Assembly: GCA_023417785.1 (NCBI GenBank)
Contig: JAEZEH010000144.1
Span: 1 to 14,825 of the forward strand
Reading direction: 5' to 3'
DNA from: Bacteroidota bacterium
GTDB taxonomy: Bacteria > Bacteroidota > Bacteroidia > Cytophagales > Cyclobacteriaceae
Length of the DNA stretch: 14,825 nucleotides
Position 1 is the stretch's first letter. Every line of letters starts with the position of its first letter. Below the pieces are notes generated by a model, which saw nothing but the letters and a program-made list of their open reading frames with translations, was not told the origin of the DNA and did no database searches. This document shows positions 1 through 7,109 of this stretch, piece by piece. Made by a program: the position numbers and the translations under genes.

Positions 1-367
1 TGTCACCGTTCATAATCATTCGGTAAACAAACGGTTTCTTGTAATCAATGCGCACCTGATTACTTCGTTTGAACCAAAATTCTCCCGTCGAAGTAATGGT
101 TTCAGTCAGCGCTATCAGCTGCTTCTCCTGCGTAAAAGAACTGACGATGGTCTGTATTTTAGACGATTCTTTCGAAAATGATTCCTTGAATGCATCGAGG
201 TTCCCTACCGGGGTATAGCCTTTATGCTGTGCATGAACAACCGTGCCGGCCGATGGTAATACAACCGCTGTTAGCATAAGCAATATCAAGCACGCATTGC
301 CGAACTGATCTCGCCCCGCCTTTGATTGCCTAAAGAGATACACCCATTTTCTGTTCCACGAATTCAT
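1..367 (-). CDS. LolA-like outer-membrane lipoprotein carrier protein (3' end cut by the left edge)
   Basis: Reading from the ATG at 367-365 gives 122 residues before the window ends. A hydrophobic stretch at about residues 26-46 ending VVHA looks like a signal peptide, with cleavage near residue 46, although the n-region is unusually long. The mature part shows the LolA pattern: a Gln/Lys-rich segment at 79-84 (TQEKQL), TSTGEFWFK at 92-100, then a K/R-rich strand reading VRIDYKKPFVYRMIMNG at 105-121. LolA proteins carry lipoproteins through the periplasm. LolA relatives are regular members of aryl-polyene and flexirubin clusters, where a role in moving the finished lipid to the outer membrane is presumed, not shown here. 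The start overlaps the stop of a possible small ORF (ATGA at 364-367). The family call is fairly safe; the exact cargo is inference. Confidence 0.85.
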   Translation of the reverse strand, partial: MNSWNRKWVYLFRQSKAGRDQFGNACLILLMLTAVVLPSAGTVVHAQHKGYTPVGNLDAFKESFSKESSKIQTIVSSFTQEKQLIALTETITSTGEFWFKRSNQVRIDYKKPFVYRMIMNGD

Positions 368-495
368 CTTATTCTCATCTTCAATTGTTGTCCACATTCA
401 TCAAACGTTACGGATGGCCCTCCTCGCCCTTCAATCCACTGAAGGGATCCGCGCGCATTCTCGTCACCGAAATTTATTCTACGATCTTCATTCAT
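364..495 (-). CDS. Possible 43-residue small protein, translationally coupled to the LolA gene
   Basis: The 205-base gap between the deacetylase stop (573) and the LolA start (367) holds one plausible minus-strand ORF. It starts at ATG 495-493, which follows AAGGA directly, and runs 43 codons to a TGA that overlaps the LolA ATG as ATGA. An in-frame TAA two codons upstream (501-499) fixes the 5' limit. The peptide is hydrophilic, begins MNEDRRINFG and ends QQLKMRIR, with one Cys and no membrane segment or signal peptide. I recognise no family. It may be a real small protein, a leader that couples LolA translation, or chance. The position and ATGA junction favour it; the low sequence complexity of evidence keeps confidence low. 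Confidence 0.3.
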   Translation of the reverse strand: MNEDRRINFGDENARGSLQWIEGRGGPSVTFDECGQQLKMRIR

Positions 496-572
496 TCCTT
501 AGACCTGACTTCCACTAAATTTGCCGAAGGCCCCGATGAGAACGCGCAGCTTCCGATAGTCGGGGAAATTTG

Positions 573-1343
573 CTACGCATAAGGTTTCTCCTTTATCAGT
601 TCATCCAGTCGAACAATTTTCAGTCCACGCTTTTTTATATGCGAAATAATTTCCGGCAGGGCCGTGACAGTCGCCGGACTGAAGTCGTGCAGCAGCACCA
701 CATCGCCGCCTTTCAGCTTGTTGGTAACACGTTGCAATAAATTGTCCGGGTTTGATGTGATCGTGTCAAATGAACGAAGGCTCCACCCTATTACGGTGTG
801 GTTTAGTCTCTTGACCGCCCTGGCGATCATGGGATTAGTTACACCATAAGGAGGGCGGAAGAATTTTGGTTTCTTTCCAATGACTTTATAGATGGCCACG
901 TCAGTGTCGTATAGTTCCCGCGTAACCATGGGGGCGCTTTTCAAATCGAAGAACTTGCCGTGCCAGTATGAATGGTTACCGATAATGTGCCCTTCCTGAT
1001 CAATCTGGCGCACAATTCCGGGATATTTGTCCACCCGGTTTCCGATACAGAAAAAAGCCGCCGGAACGTTAAACTCCTTAAGGATACGCAGCACCTGGTC
1101 TGTTTTCCCCGGAACAGGACCGTCGTCGAACGTAAGGGCTACACGATCTGTAAAGTTTCCGGTTGATTTAACGGATACAAAAAAGGAGAGCGATAGCACC
1201 GACACGCCGATCGCTACCACCGCGACAAAAACAACACTCAGTCCGATGTACCACCAGCGCGAAATGTCGAAAGTACCATCCAGCGCCAGGGACGCCAGGA
1301 TAAGTAGCAAAAACACGGAAGTTGTTATATAGTATCGCGACAT
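573..1343 (-). CDS. Membrane-anchored polysaccharide deacetylase (NodB domain)
   Basis: The protein has 256 residues. Two hydrophobic segments at about 5-21 and 31-56 put it in the inner membrane, followed by a NodB (carbohydrate esterase 4) domain. The domain motifs are all visible: TFDDGP at 71-76 (catalytic base and metal Asp), HSYWH at 124-128 (metal His pair), RPPYG at 163-167, and LLHD at 217-220 with the catalytic His at 219. Such enzymes remove N- or O-acetyl groups from sugars using a divalent metal. I chose ATG 1343 because the open frame upstream of it (to 1481) overlaps the preceding ketosynthase-like gene by more than 150 bases and reads like non-coding sequence. With this start the overlap is 19 bases (1325-1343). 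The substrate in a pigment cluster is unknown; deacetylase-fold proteins occur in flexirubin loci as far as I recall, so it is unlikely to be a stray gene. Confidence 0.9.
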   Translation of the reverse strand: MSRYYITTSVFLLLILASLALDGTFDISRWWYIGLSVVFVAVVAIGVSVLSLSFFVSVKSTGNFTDRVALTFDDGPVPGKTDQVLRILKEFNVPAAFFCIGNRVDKYPGIVRQIDQEGHIIGNHSYWHGKFFDLKSAPMVTRELYDTDVAIYKVIGKKPKFFRPPYGVTNPMIARAVKRLNHTVIGWSLRSFDTITSNPDNLLQRVTNKLKGGDVVLLHDFSPATVTALPEIISHIKKRGLKIVRLDELIKEKPYA

Positions 1344-2395
1344 GATTTCAGCAACATGAAGGAATAGTGCGTACCAAAATAAGTATTCACGATCAGTACA
1401 TTGTTCACAGGTCGTCTGGGCTGTCTTTCGGATATCACTTCGGGTACTCGGCTTTCCGCCAGCATTCTTACGCCGAGCCATAATGCAAACCCCGATGCCA
1501 CCGGAAACTCACCACATAAATGTTTGAAATGTCCCTCTGGAGTCCGCGGGAAGATTGCGGTTCGTGCTTCTTCGAGCGGTTGGTCTGTGTCCCGGTCACC
1601 CGATTTTCCAAACAGAATAAAATCTATATCCGCTGGTGTATAGCCGCGTTCACGGATGAATATATTTATTGAATCGTGAAGCTTCTGCTGTGATGGTTGA
1701 TAAAGCGTGAACACACCTTCCAGTATCGCCTGACTTCGCCCATCATTAACGGGCGATAGCACAAAGAACGCAGCGCCTTCACCGTTCACCGTTCCGGACC
1801 GCGTGTGCTCAAACAGGTTCAGCGTACTTGCCTGTTTCTTCCGGAAAATATCAAAGCGGCTTTGGATCGCGTGGCTGATTGGTGTAACCTCGTCGACCCC
1901 TCCTACCAAAAGGTTTTCAACGGCGTTGTCGCCTATGGCCATCAATGCGTCAATAAGTGCATGTTCAAAGGAGAACGCGCTATGCGTAAAGGTTTGATTG
2001 TAACCCTGACACTGAAGCAACATAGCAATAGTTGAACCAATCGTGTTGTGGGTTGACTGAATAAACGGCGTGGGATTGAGCGCCTCTTCGTTGTTCTCGA
2101 TCAGCTTTTTTAAGAAAGTCCCGGTATCCTCAAGGCAACCATAGCCTGTGCCTGTGACAATGCCGTCAGGAACTTCGATATCCGCCTCGCGCAAGGCCAT
2201 TAGGGCAGCCGTTATCCCCATTTTCAAAATCCGGCTCATTCTTCTGAGTTGGCGGGGGTCAAGCCATGATTCATATTCCGGTTCGACACAGTTCAATAAA
2301 ACACCACGGTAGTCGTAGGCGCTGAGCAGCAACGCGTCGTCACCCCAGCTTTGCTGCGGCGATATTGTGCCCATGCCTTTGATATATACATTCAT
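1325..2395 (-). CDS. Ketosynthase-like protein without active-site Cys (chain-length-factor-like)
   Basis: The protein has 356 residues and the thiolase-like fold of a beta-ketoacyl synthase. It begins MNVYIKGMGTISPQ and has the dimer-interface segment PFIQSTHNTIGSTIAM near 110-125. In the nucleophile loop (138-143, HSAFSF), the position of the catalytic Cys in the neighbouring ketosynthase is Ala140. The HGTGT and TGH histidine motifs of the second half are not recognisable either. This matches the partner subunit of type II aryl-polyene synthases (ApeC in Escherichia coli) and of aromatic polyketide synthases, which pairs with an active ketosynthase and sets chain length. Its ATG overlaps the stop of ketosynthase C as ATGA (2392-2395), which suggests stoichiometric, coupled expression of a KS/CLF pair. 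The non-catalytic role is inferred from the missing residues. Confidence 0.85.
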   Translation of the reverse strand: MNVYIKGMGTISPQQSWGDDALLLSAYDYRGVLLNCVEPEYESWLDPRQLRRMSRILKMGITAALMALREADIEVPDGIVTGTGYGCLEDTGTFLKKLIENNEEALNPTPFIQSTHNTIGSTIAMLLQCQGYNQTFTHSAFSFEHALIDALMAIGDNAVENLLVGGVDEVTPISHAIQSRFDIFRKKQASTLNLFEHTRSGTVNGEGAAFFVLSPVNDGRSQAILEGVFTLYQPSQQKLHDSINIFIRERGYTPADIDFILFGKSGDRDTDQPLEEARTAIFPRTPEGHFKHLCGEFPVASGFALWLGVRMLAESRVPEVISERQPRRPVNNVLIVNTYFGTHYSFMLLKSCRDTI

Positions 2396-3597
2396 GAAGT
2401 TTGTGAACTTGCCGAAAATATTATTGACGAACAGTTTCCGCCGAAACCAAATGAGTTACTCATCACGTGTTGTACGGTAGCGTTTTCGAATTCACGCTGC
2501 GGTTCAAGTTCCACTTCGGGCATAGGCGAATTAAATCCCGGATTTCCAAAAACACATTGGTGTTTAATGCTCATCAGCGAGTACACCGCTTCAATTCCAC
2601 CACAGGCGCCAAGCGTATGCCCGGTGAACGATTTAGTTGAGCTCATTGTGGGGACGGTACCTTCAAAAACCCGGCGCAGGGCGTTTCCTTCGGACAGGTC
2701 GTTGTTCAGCGTTCCCGTTCCATGAAGATTGACATAACTGATTTCGGCGGGGCGAAGGTTTGACATGCTCAACGCTTTTTTCATCGCATTATAGGAACCC
2801 CTTCCCTCCGGAGACGACGCGGTCTGATGAAACGCATCGCTGGTGTTTGCATATCCTGCAACGCGGGCAAAAGGTGACAGCTGCTCTTCTTCAACAACAC
2901 GATCAGAAACGAGTACGACGAAACCCGCGCCCTCCCCCAGGTTCAGCCCGCTTCGTGATGCATCGAATGGTCGGCAGCGGTTTTTGTCGAGAATCATAAG
3001 GCTGTTGAAGCCATTTAGGGTAAATTTCGTCAACGCGTCTGTACCGCCAGCCAGTACAACATCGAGGTGGTTGTGCTGGATCAGCCGGGCTCCGTATATT
3101 ATCGCGTTAACAGAAGATGAACATGCCGTATTGATGGTCGACACAAAATCAGTAATGTCCAATGCGTTGGCGATCACTTCAGTGGTGCGTCCACACTCAT
3201 GGTTAACCACCTCACGCAACCTGCCGCTGTGCTGATCCTGAACAAATGGCGAAAAGAACTTTTCAGTTTTGTCCATCCCCCCTACCGTAGTTCCGGAAAT
3301 CAATCCAACTCGCCAGAACTTCATGTTTTGTATTCCGCAATCCAGATACGCTTCCCGGGCCGCATGAATTCCCAGCAATGCGGTTCGTGTTAGATGGCGC
3401 GGACAACCCAGGCGGTAGGCGAGTTCGTCATTGGTAAGTTTCACCTCGCCCACCGGCAGGTCCTGATGGCGCGATTCAAGTACCATCATTTCGGCAATTC
3501 CGCTCATGTCGTTCTGCAGCGCATAGAAGTTTTCCTGCCATGCGTTCCCGATGGCTGAAATGACTCCGGCACCTGCAACATGAACGGTTCCCTCCAC
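2392..3597 (-). CDS. Beta-ketoacyl-ACP synthase (ketosynthase C)
   Basis: This is a full-length 401-residue FabF-type condensing enzyme. The catalytic triad is intact: Cys159 in STINTACSSS, His292 in NLHGTGT, and His327 in STKSFTGHTLGA. The C-terminal glycine-rich loop NSFGFGGN lies at 381-388. It should perform decarboxylative condensation of a carrier-bound acyl chain with a malonyl unit. The best in-frame start is GTG at 3597-3595, one base after the TAA of the preceding carrier protein; no ATG lies close enough to keep the conserved N-terminus. It is followed, with an ATGA overlap, by the Cys-less ketosynthase-like gene, so the two probably form the KS/CLF heterodimer. I infer that it is the main polyene elongation enzyme from this pairing; ketosynthase A is the competing candidate. 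Confidence 0.93.
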   Translation of the reverse strand: MEGTVHVAGAGVISAIGNAWQENFYALQNDMSGIAEMMVLESRHQDLPVGEVKLTNDELAYRLGCPRHLTRTALLGIHAAREAYLDCGIQNMKFWRVGLISGTTVGGMDKTEKFFSPFVQDQHSGRLREVVNHECGRTTEVIANALDITDFVSTINTACSSSVNAIIYGARLIQHNHLDVVLAGGTDALTKFTLNGFNSLMILDKNRCRPFDASRSGLNLGEGAGFVVLVSDRVVEEEQLSPFARVAGYANTSDAFHQTASSPEGRGSYNAMKKALSMSNLRPAEISYVNLHGTGTLNNDLSEGNALRRVFEGTVPTMSSTKSFTGHTLGACGGIEAVYSLMSIKHQCVFGNPGFNSPMPEVELEPQREFENATVQHVMSNSFGFGGNCSSIIFSASSQTS

Positions 3598-3598
3598 G

Positions 3599-3856
3599 TT
3601 ATGCGGGTTTGTGAATAGTTATGTATTCGGCGATGGTCCGCACAGATTTGAATATCTTCGGTCCTTCCTGCGGGTTGTCGATCTTAACGTTATACTTCTG
3701 CTGAAGCAGAACAATCAATTCAAGTGCGTCGATGGAATCGAGCCCTAACCCTTCCATGAAGAGCGGTTGGTCATCACCAATATCTTCCGGTTTCAAGTGT
3801 TTGAGATTCAGGGCCTCAATTATCTGCCCCTTCAAATCTGCCATCAACTGTTCCAT
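3599..3856 (-). CDS. Acyl carrier protein 2
   Basis: This 85-residue protein is the size of a stand-alone acyl carrier protein. The phosphopantetheine attachment site is Ser41 in GLDSIDALEL, on the usual helix II. The rest is acidic and helical, with a Lys-rich third segment (residues 55-70) that is less acidic than in FabC/AcpP. It carries growing acyl chains as thioesters for the neighbouring ketosynthases. It ends one base before the GTG of ketosynthase C and begins five bases after the stop of the half-length ketosynthase-like gene. An alternative ATG four codons inside (MADLKG) would also give a full domain. The presence of two different carrier proteins in the cluster is typical of aryl-polyene loci (ApeE and ApeF in Escherichia coli). 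Confidence 0.93.
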   Translation of the reverse strand: MEQLMADLKGQIIEALNLKHLKPEDIGDDQPLFMEGLGLDSIDALELIVLLQQKYNVKIDNPQEGPKIFKSVRTIAEYITIHKPA

Positions 3857-3861
3857 ATCGC

Positions 3862-4464
3862 TTATAAATAAAGTTCGTTAAGTTCTTCAGCCGTATGCGG
3901 AAGGTTCGACTCGCCCTCTCCGCGTTCTACCAAATATAAGAAAACATCATGTTGCTCACCGGCAACGTCAATCCACCCGGCCAGGCAGACCCTGGTATCA
4001 GTTTGCAGGAACAACTGATGAACGTAAGCATGAAGGGTCGCGCTATCGAATCCGTCGTTGATGAAGAAAGCATTCTCGCCTTTGAATCCATGCCGGATAC
4101 AGATTTCGCCTGATACAATATTAGGAAGGGTATAAACAAAAAGTGCCGGACTCGAAACTTCACGTGAAGCTTCAACATAGCGCATATCCGCATCGATGCT
4201 TGCGTTCGCATTACTCAACACAACCGCTATCTCTGCGGGTCTGTATTCACCGACAGAATGCTTTCTGAGCAAAAACTCCGACGCGACAAACCCCAGGGCA
4301 GCGAGCCGATCCATTTTATAAAACTTCGGATAGTCCGGCGCAAGGTGTTCATAACTGAATTGTAAGAACTTATCCAGGTTCTGTTGTTCCGCGCGACCCA
4401 CCATCTCACCATCCAGTGACAGTGTGAGGTTTCGAATTTTTATGTAGCCTGTTATCTTCTCCAT
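3862..4464 (-). CDS. Half-length ketosynthase-like protein
   Basis: This 200-residue protein resembles only the N-terminal half of a beta-ketoacyl synthase. KMDRLAALGFVASEFLL (50-66) corresponds to the early ketosynthase helix, and SPALFVYTLPNIVSGEICIR (105-124) to the dimer-interface segment before the nucleophile loop. The loop itself (FFINDGFDS, 133-141) has Gly138 where Cys would be. LAGWIDVA (161-168) matches the LVGGVDEV strand of the Cys-less neighbour. The second half, with both catalytic His motifs, is absent. Proteins annotated as short 3-oxoacyl-ACP synthases are, to my recollection, a recurring component of flexirubin and dialkylresorcinol clusters. It is probably non-catalytic, perhaps a structural partner. 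I chose ATG 4464, four bases after the methyltransferase stop, over a TTG at 4488 inside that gene. Confidence 0.75.
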   Translation of the reverse strand: MEKITGYIKIRNLTLSLDGEMVGRAEQQNLDKFLQFSYEHLAPDYPKFYKMDRLAALGFVASEFLLRKHSVGEYRPAEIAVVLSNANASIDADMRYVEASREVSSPALFVYTLPNIVSGEICIRHGFKGENAFFINDGFDSATLHAYVHQLFLQTDTRVCLAGWIDVAGEQHDVFLYLVERGEGESNLPHTAEELNELYL

Positions 4465-4468
4465 GGTT

Positions 4469-5533
4469 TCATTCGGGAATACATTCAAGGAGCGTGTGGC
4501 TTACTCCTATTCCATCGTGCTGAGATGCGACCGTGAAGCCCGCCTTTTTTATGAAATCGAGAAACGTTTCCGATTGATACATCTGACTGTTTCCGTTAGC
4601 CATTGCCGTAAAATACAATGAAGTCTGTTGCAGCGAAAAAGCGGCAGCCTGAAACCGTTGACGATCCCAGAACGGTTCGAGGATGAATACACGGCCACCG
4701 GGATTGAGGGCGTTCTTGCATCGCCTGAGGATCGAAACGATTTGGTCGTCGGAGAAACAATCCAGAAACTGGCTCATCCATACTGCGTCGAACCCAGTAG
4801 GGAAACGGTTAGCTTCATCCAGAATATTGCATTCATGAAAATGAATCCGATCCCCGAAATTCTCTGCGTGGATCTTTTCCCTGGCCATGCCCACCTGTCC
4901 GGGCAAATCCATTATGGTTACTTGCACATTTTCATTGTAGCGGAAGCACTGGAGTGCCCATTTCCCTGTATTACCGCCGATATCCAGCAGTCGCAACGGA
5001 GCCGACCTGAACACCAGAGGTAAAACGTCGGGAAAAGAAACGTCGGAGTAATAGTGGTCGAATCCGAACCAGCTCTGTTGCACATCAGGGGGTAGAGCGG
5101 AAAGGCCTTCGTATATCGTGGGCCACTGACCAAATACTTTTAAGCCTTCCGGTTTTTGTGTGCGGATACTTTCCTCGAGTGAAAACATCCCCTGATAACA
5201 CACATCGTTTACGAAATCAATATTGACTTGTGTGAGTTTGTCGTGCAAGATGAAAAGGCCGGTTTTGGTCAGGAAGTACTTTCCATCCTTTTCCGTAAGA
5301 AGGCCGATGCCGAGAGCGGCTTCCACCAGTACGCGAACACCATAAAGCGAAAGGCCAACTTCCGGGACAAGGTCCTGCAACGTAATCCCTTCACGGGCCG
5401 ATTCCACACTGGTAAGAATCCCTGTGTTTCTCAACGCGCGTGTAGCCTGAAAGACCATGGGCGCGAACGCAATCCATTGTGCCTTTTCTTTGGCTTCGAG
5501 GGCTGACAGGTTATCGTGACGAAAAAATTCCAT
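4469..5533 (-). CDS. SAM-dependent methyltransferase, COMT-like (O-methyltransferase family 2 fold)
   Basis: The protein has 354 residues: an N-terminal winged-helix dimerisation region (about 20-100) and a C-terminal Rossmann domain. The SAM-binding motif LDIGGNTG is at 183-190, an acidic residue follows the next strand (MDLPGQ, 208-213), and the post-motif loop NPGGRVFILEPFWD is at 277-290. In plant-type O-methyltransferases the general base is the His of an LHDWSD-like motif; here the same place reads LDCFSD (257-262), with Asp258 in place of His. The enzyme might therefore act by a different base or methylate carbon. Known flexirubins and aryl polyenes carry a methyl group on the aryl ring, which would fit. 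ATG 5533 leaves a 10-base gap after ketosynthase B; an open TTG at 5581 would overlap that gene. Confidence 0.88.
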   Translation of the reverse strand: MEFFRHDNLSALEAKEKAQWIAFAPMVFQATRALRNTGILTSVESAREGITLQDLVPEVGLSLYGVRVLVEAALGIGLLTEKDGKYFLTKTGLFILHDKLTQVNIDFVNDVCYQGMFSLEESIRTQKPEGLKVFGQWPTIYEGLSALPPDVQQSWFGFDHYYSDVSFPDVLPLVFRSAPLRLLDIGGNTGKWALQCFRYNENVQVTIMDLPGQVGMAREKIHAENFGDRIHFHECNILDEANRFPTGFDAVWMSQFLDCFSDDQIVSILRRCKNALNPGGRVFILEPFWDRQRFQAAAFSLQQTSLYFTAMANGNSQMYQSETFLDFIKKAGFTVASQHDGIGVSHTLLECIPE

Positions 5534-5543
5534 AATATCAAAC

Positions 5544-6650
5544 TTACTTTTCGAACACCACTGCGGCGTTGCCACCTCCAAATCCGGAGGCTGTTTTCAG
5601 GATCTTCTTTAACGGATAAGGTTTTGTCTTGACGGCAACTTTTACAGGCATCGAAACACCCCGGGTTTGGAACCCTGCCGTACCAATGAGGTCGTTGTTC
5701 AACAGTGAACGCACGGAGATAACACTTTCAAGCACACCGGCTGCACCAAGGGTATGGCCATAATATCCCTTCAGACTGTTCATAGGGACGCCTTCCAGTC
5801 CGGCCAGAAAAAATGCTTTTGATTCCATTTCATCGTTATAAACAGTAGCCGTACCGTGGGCAGAAATAAAATCGATATCCGCCTTCCGGATTCGGGCCGA
5901 TGCCAATGCGTTTCCTATTGCCAGCGCAAGTTCCTCCCCCGATCTGGAAGGGCCCGAGATGTGGTTCGCATCATTGCTCACACCTTCGCCGGTCATCGCG
6001 ACTGCATATTCCCCTGACACTTTTTGAGGATCAGCGGAAAGTACCATTGCCGCAGCCGCTTCGCCCAGATTTATTCCGTTTCGCCCAGCATCGAATGGAC
6101 GGCACGCGTCACTGCTTAAGGCCTGAAGGCTGCGGAAACCCGAGACGACGAATTTAGAAAGGATATCGGCGCCAAGAACCACGGCGTGATCATACCTGTT
6201 CGATTGCAGAAAGCGTTTGGCTACGATAAGCCCGAGCACGCCCGAAATGCAGGCATTACTCACCACCTGAACATGCTGGAGGCCGAACCTGCGTGCCAGC
6301 AGCACGGCTGTATCATAAAGACGTAGTCTTTCGCTCACATCGGCGCCGTGGTCGAGAAGGTCGATGTTGCCCTTGGTAGTAGAGAGTAGAAACAACGTAC
6401 GTTCCCGTGGCAGTGAGATTTTCGCAAACAACTTCTCAAGAGCAGTACTGCATATGCTTTCGAAAAAGGTAAGTCCCTCGTACGATGTCCGGTTGCGTAT
6501 TGCCGCAGCTTTGATGGGATTTTCGGGATCGTCGTCGAATGCAAAGTCAGCGATGGCTGACTCACCGGCTTTAATTCGTCCGAAGTTTTCTTCACTGGAA
6601 AATCCCAATGGTGAAACGATACTGTCTGCAACGGCCCAAACCTTTCTCAT
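5544..6650 (-). CDS. Beta-ketoacyl-ACP synthase (ketosynthase B)
   Basis: This 368-residue condensing enzyme is shorter than the usual 400 or so residues of FabF. The triad is complete: Cys134 in SNACISG, His265 in SAHGTAT, and His299 in GYYGHTLGAAG. The C-terminal loop ASGFGGGN is at 354-361. The nucleophile loop ACISG differs from the ACSSS or ACASG of its two paralogues in the window, so it probably handles a different acyl group or a different step. Two in-frame ATGs exist. The inner one (6650) forms an ATGA overlap with the thioesterase stop (6647-6650) and gives the usual N-terminus MRKVWAVADS; the outer one is at 6662. A role in priming or in a specialised condensation, like ApeR of the aryl-polyene system, is only a guess. 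Confidence 0.92.
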   Translation of the reverse strand: MRKVWAVADSIVSPLGFSSEENFGRIKAGESAIADFAFDDDPENPIKAAAIRNRTSYEGLTFFESICSTALEKLFAKISLPRERTLFLLSTTKGNIDLLDHGADVSERLRLYDTAVLLARRFGLQHVQVVSNACISGVLGLIVAKRFLQSNRYDHAVVLGADILSKFVVSGFRSLQALSSDACRPFDAGRNGINLGEAAAAMVLSADPQKVSGEYAVAMTGEGVSNDANHISGPSRSGEELALAIGNALASARIRKADIDFISAHGTATVYNDEMESKAFFLAGLEGVPMNSLKGYYGHTLGAAGVLESVISVRSLLNNDLIGTAGFQTRGVSMPVKVAVKTKPYPLKKILKTASGFGGGNAAVVFEK

Positions 6651-7063
6651 GGCGTAATCCATTTGTTTAACCAGGCCTGGAAAAAATCCGGCACCGTAAG
6701 GTGAAGCTCAAATGTTTTGGCGTCGACGAAGACTTGTACAGACGAGCCCACGGCGACGACAGACCGGCTTGTGTACTCAAGCATCCGATACGAAAAATTG
6801 AGCTTCGCTGCCGGATTGTGTTCAAAGGTCGTTTCCACGATAACCTTATCGCCATAGCGCAACGGTCTCTTATAATCGCATTGTATCGACACTACCGGAA
6901 CAGCCAGACCGTTGTTATAGAAATCCAGGTATGATACACCGTATTGGTTCCCGAAGGCTTCTCTCCCGTCTTCGAAATAACGGAGGTAATGCCCGTGCCA
7001 GACTATTCCCAACGGATCGGCTTCATTAAACCGGACAGTCACTTCAGTTTGATGTGTCAGCAT
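6647..7063 (-). CDS. Hotdog-fold acyl-thioesterase (4HBT family)
   Basis: This 138-residue single-domain hotdog protein is the normal size for the 4-hydroxybenzoyl-CoA thioesterase family. The signature lies near the N-terminus: RFNEADPLGIVWHGHYLRYF at 11-30, with the catalytic-type Asp16, Gly19 and the H-x-x-Y segment before the long helix (FEDGREAFG, 30-38). It hydrolyses acyl thioesters bound to CoA or a carrier protein, here probably proof-reading or releasing pathway intermediates. Some hotdog proteins of aryl-polyene clusters (ApeI) are annotated as thioesterases but act as dehydratases, so that alternative is open. The open frame extends to 7210, inside the upstream exported-protein gene, but ATG 7063 is the only start that gives a normal N-terminus. 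It leaves a 46-base gap upstream; the downstream junction is an ATGA overlap. Confidence 0.88.
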   Translation of the reverse strand: MLTHQTEVTVRFNEADPLGIVWHGHYLRYFEDGREAFGNQYGVSYLDFYNNGLAVPVVSIQCDYKRPLRYGDKVIVETTFEHNPAAKLNFSYRMLEYTSRSVVAVGSSVQVFVDAKTFELHLTVPDFFQAWLNKWITP

Positions 7064-7109
7064 TACCGAAGAGTTCGGGATTTCTGATGAAATACTCTTT
7101 TTGGCGATA

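Noticed and set aside
385..582. Plus-strand 65-codon open frame in the gap before LolA
   Set aside because: It runs against the direction of all nearby genes, overlaps the deacetylase end, has no recognisable domain and no promoter; the minus-strand small ORF with an ATGA junction explains the same space better.
1344..1481. N-terminal extension of the deacetylase
   Set aside because: The open frame continues 46 codons upstream but inside the ketosynthase-like gene; the extension is charged, has no domain and would precede the membrane segment. ATG 1343 fits better.
5534..5581. TTG start for the methyltransferase
   Set aside because: It would overlap ketosynthase B by 38 bases; ATG 5533 gives a normal N-terminus and a 10-base gap.
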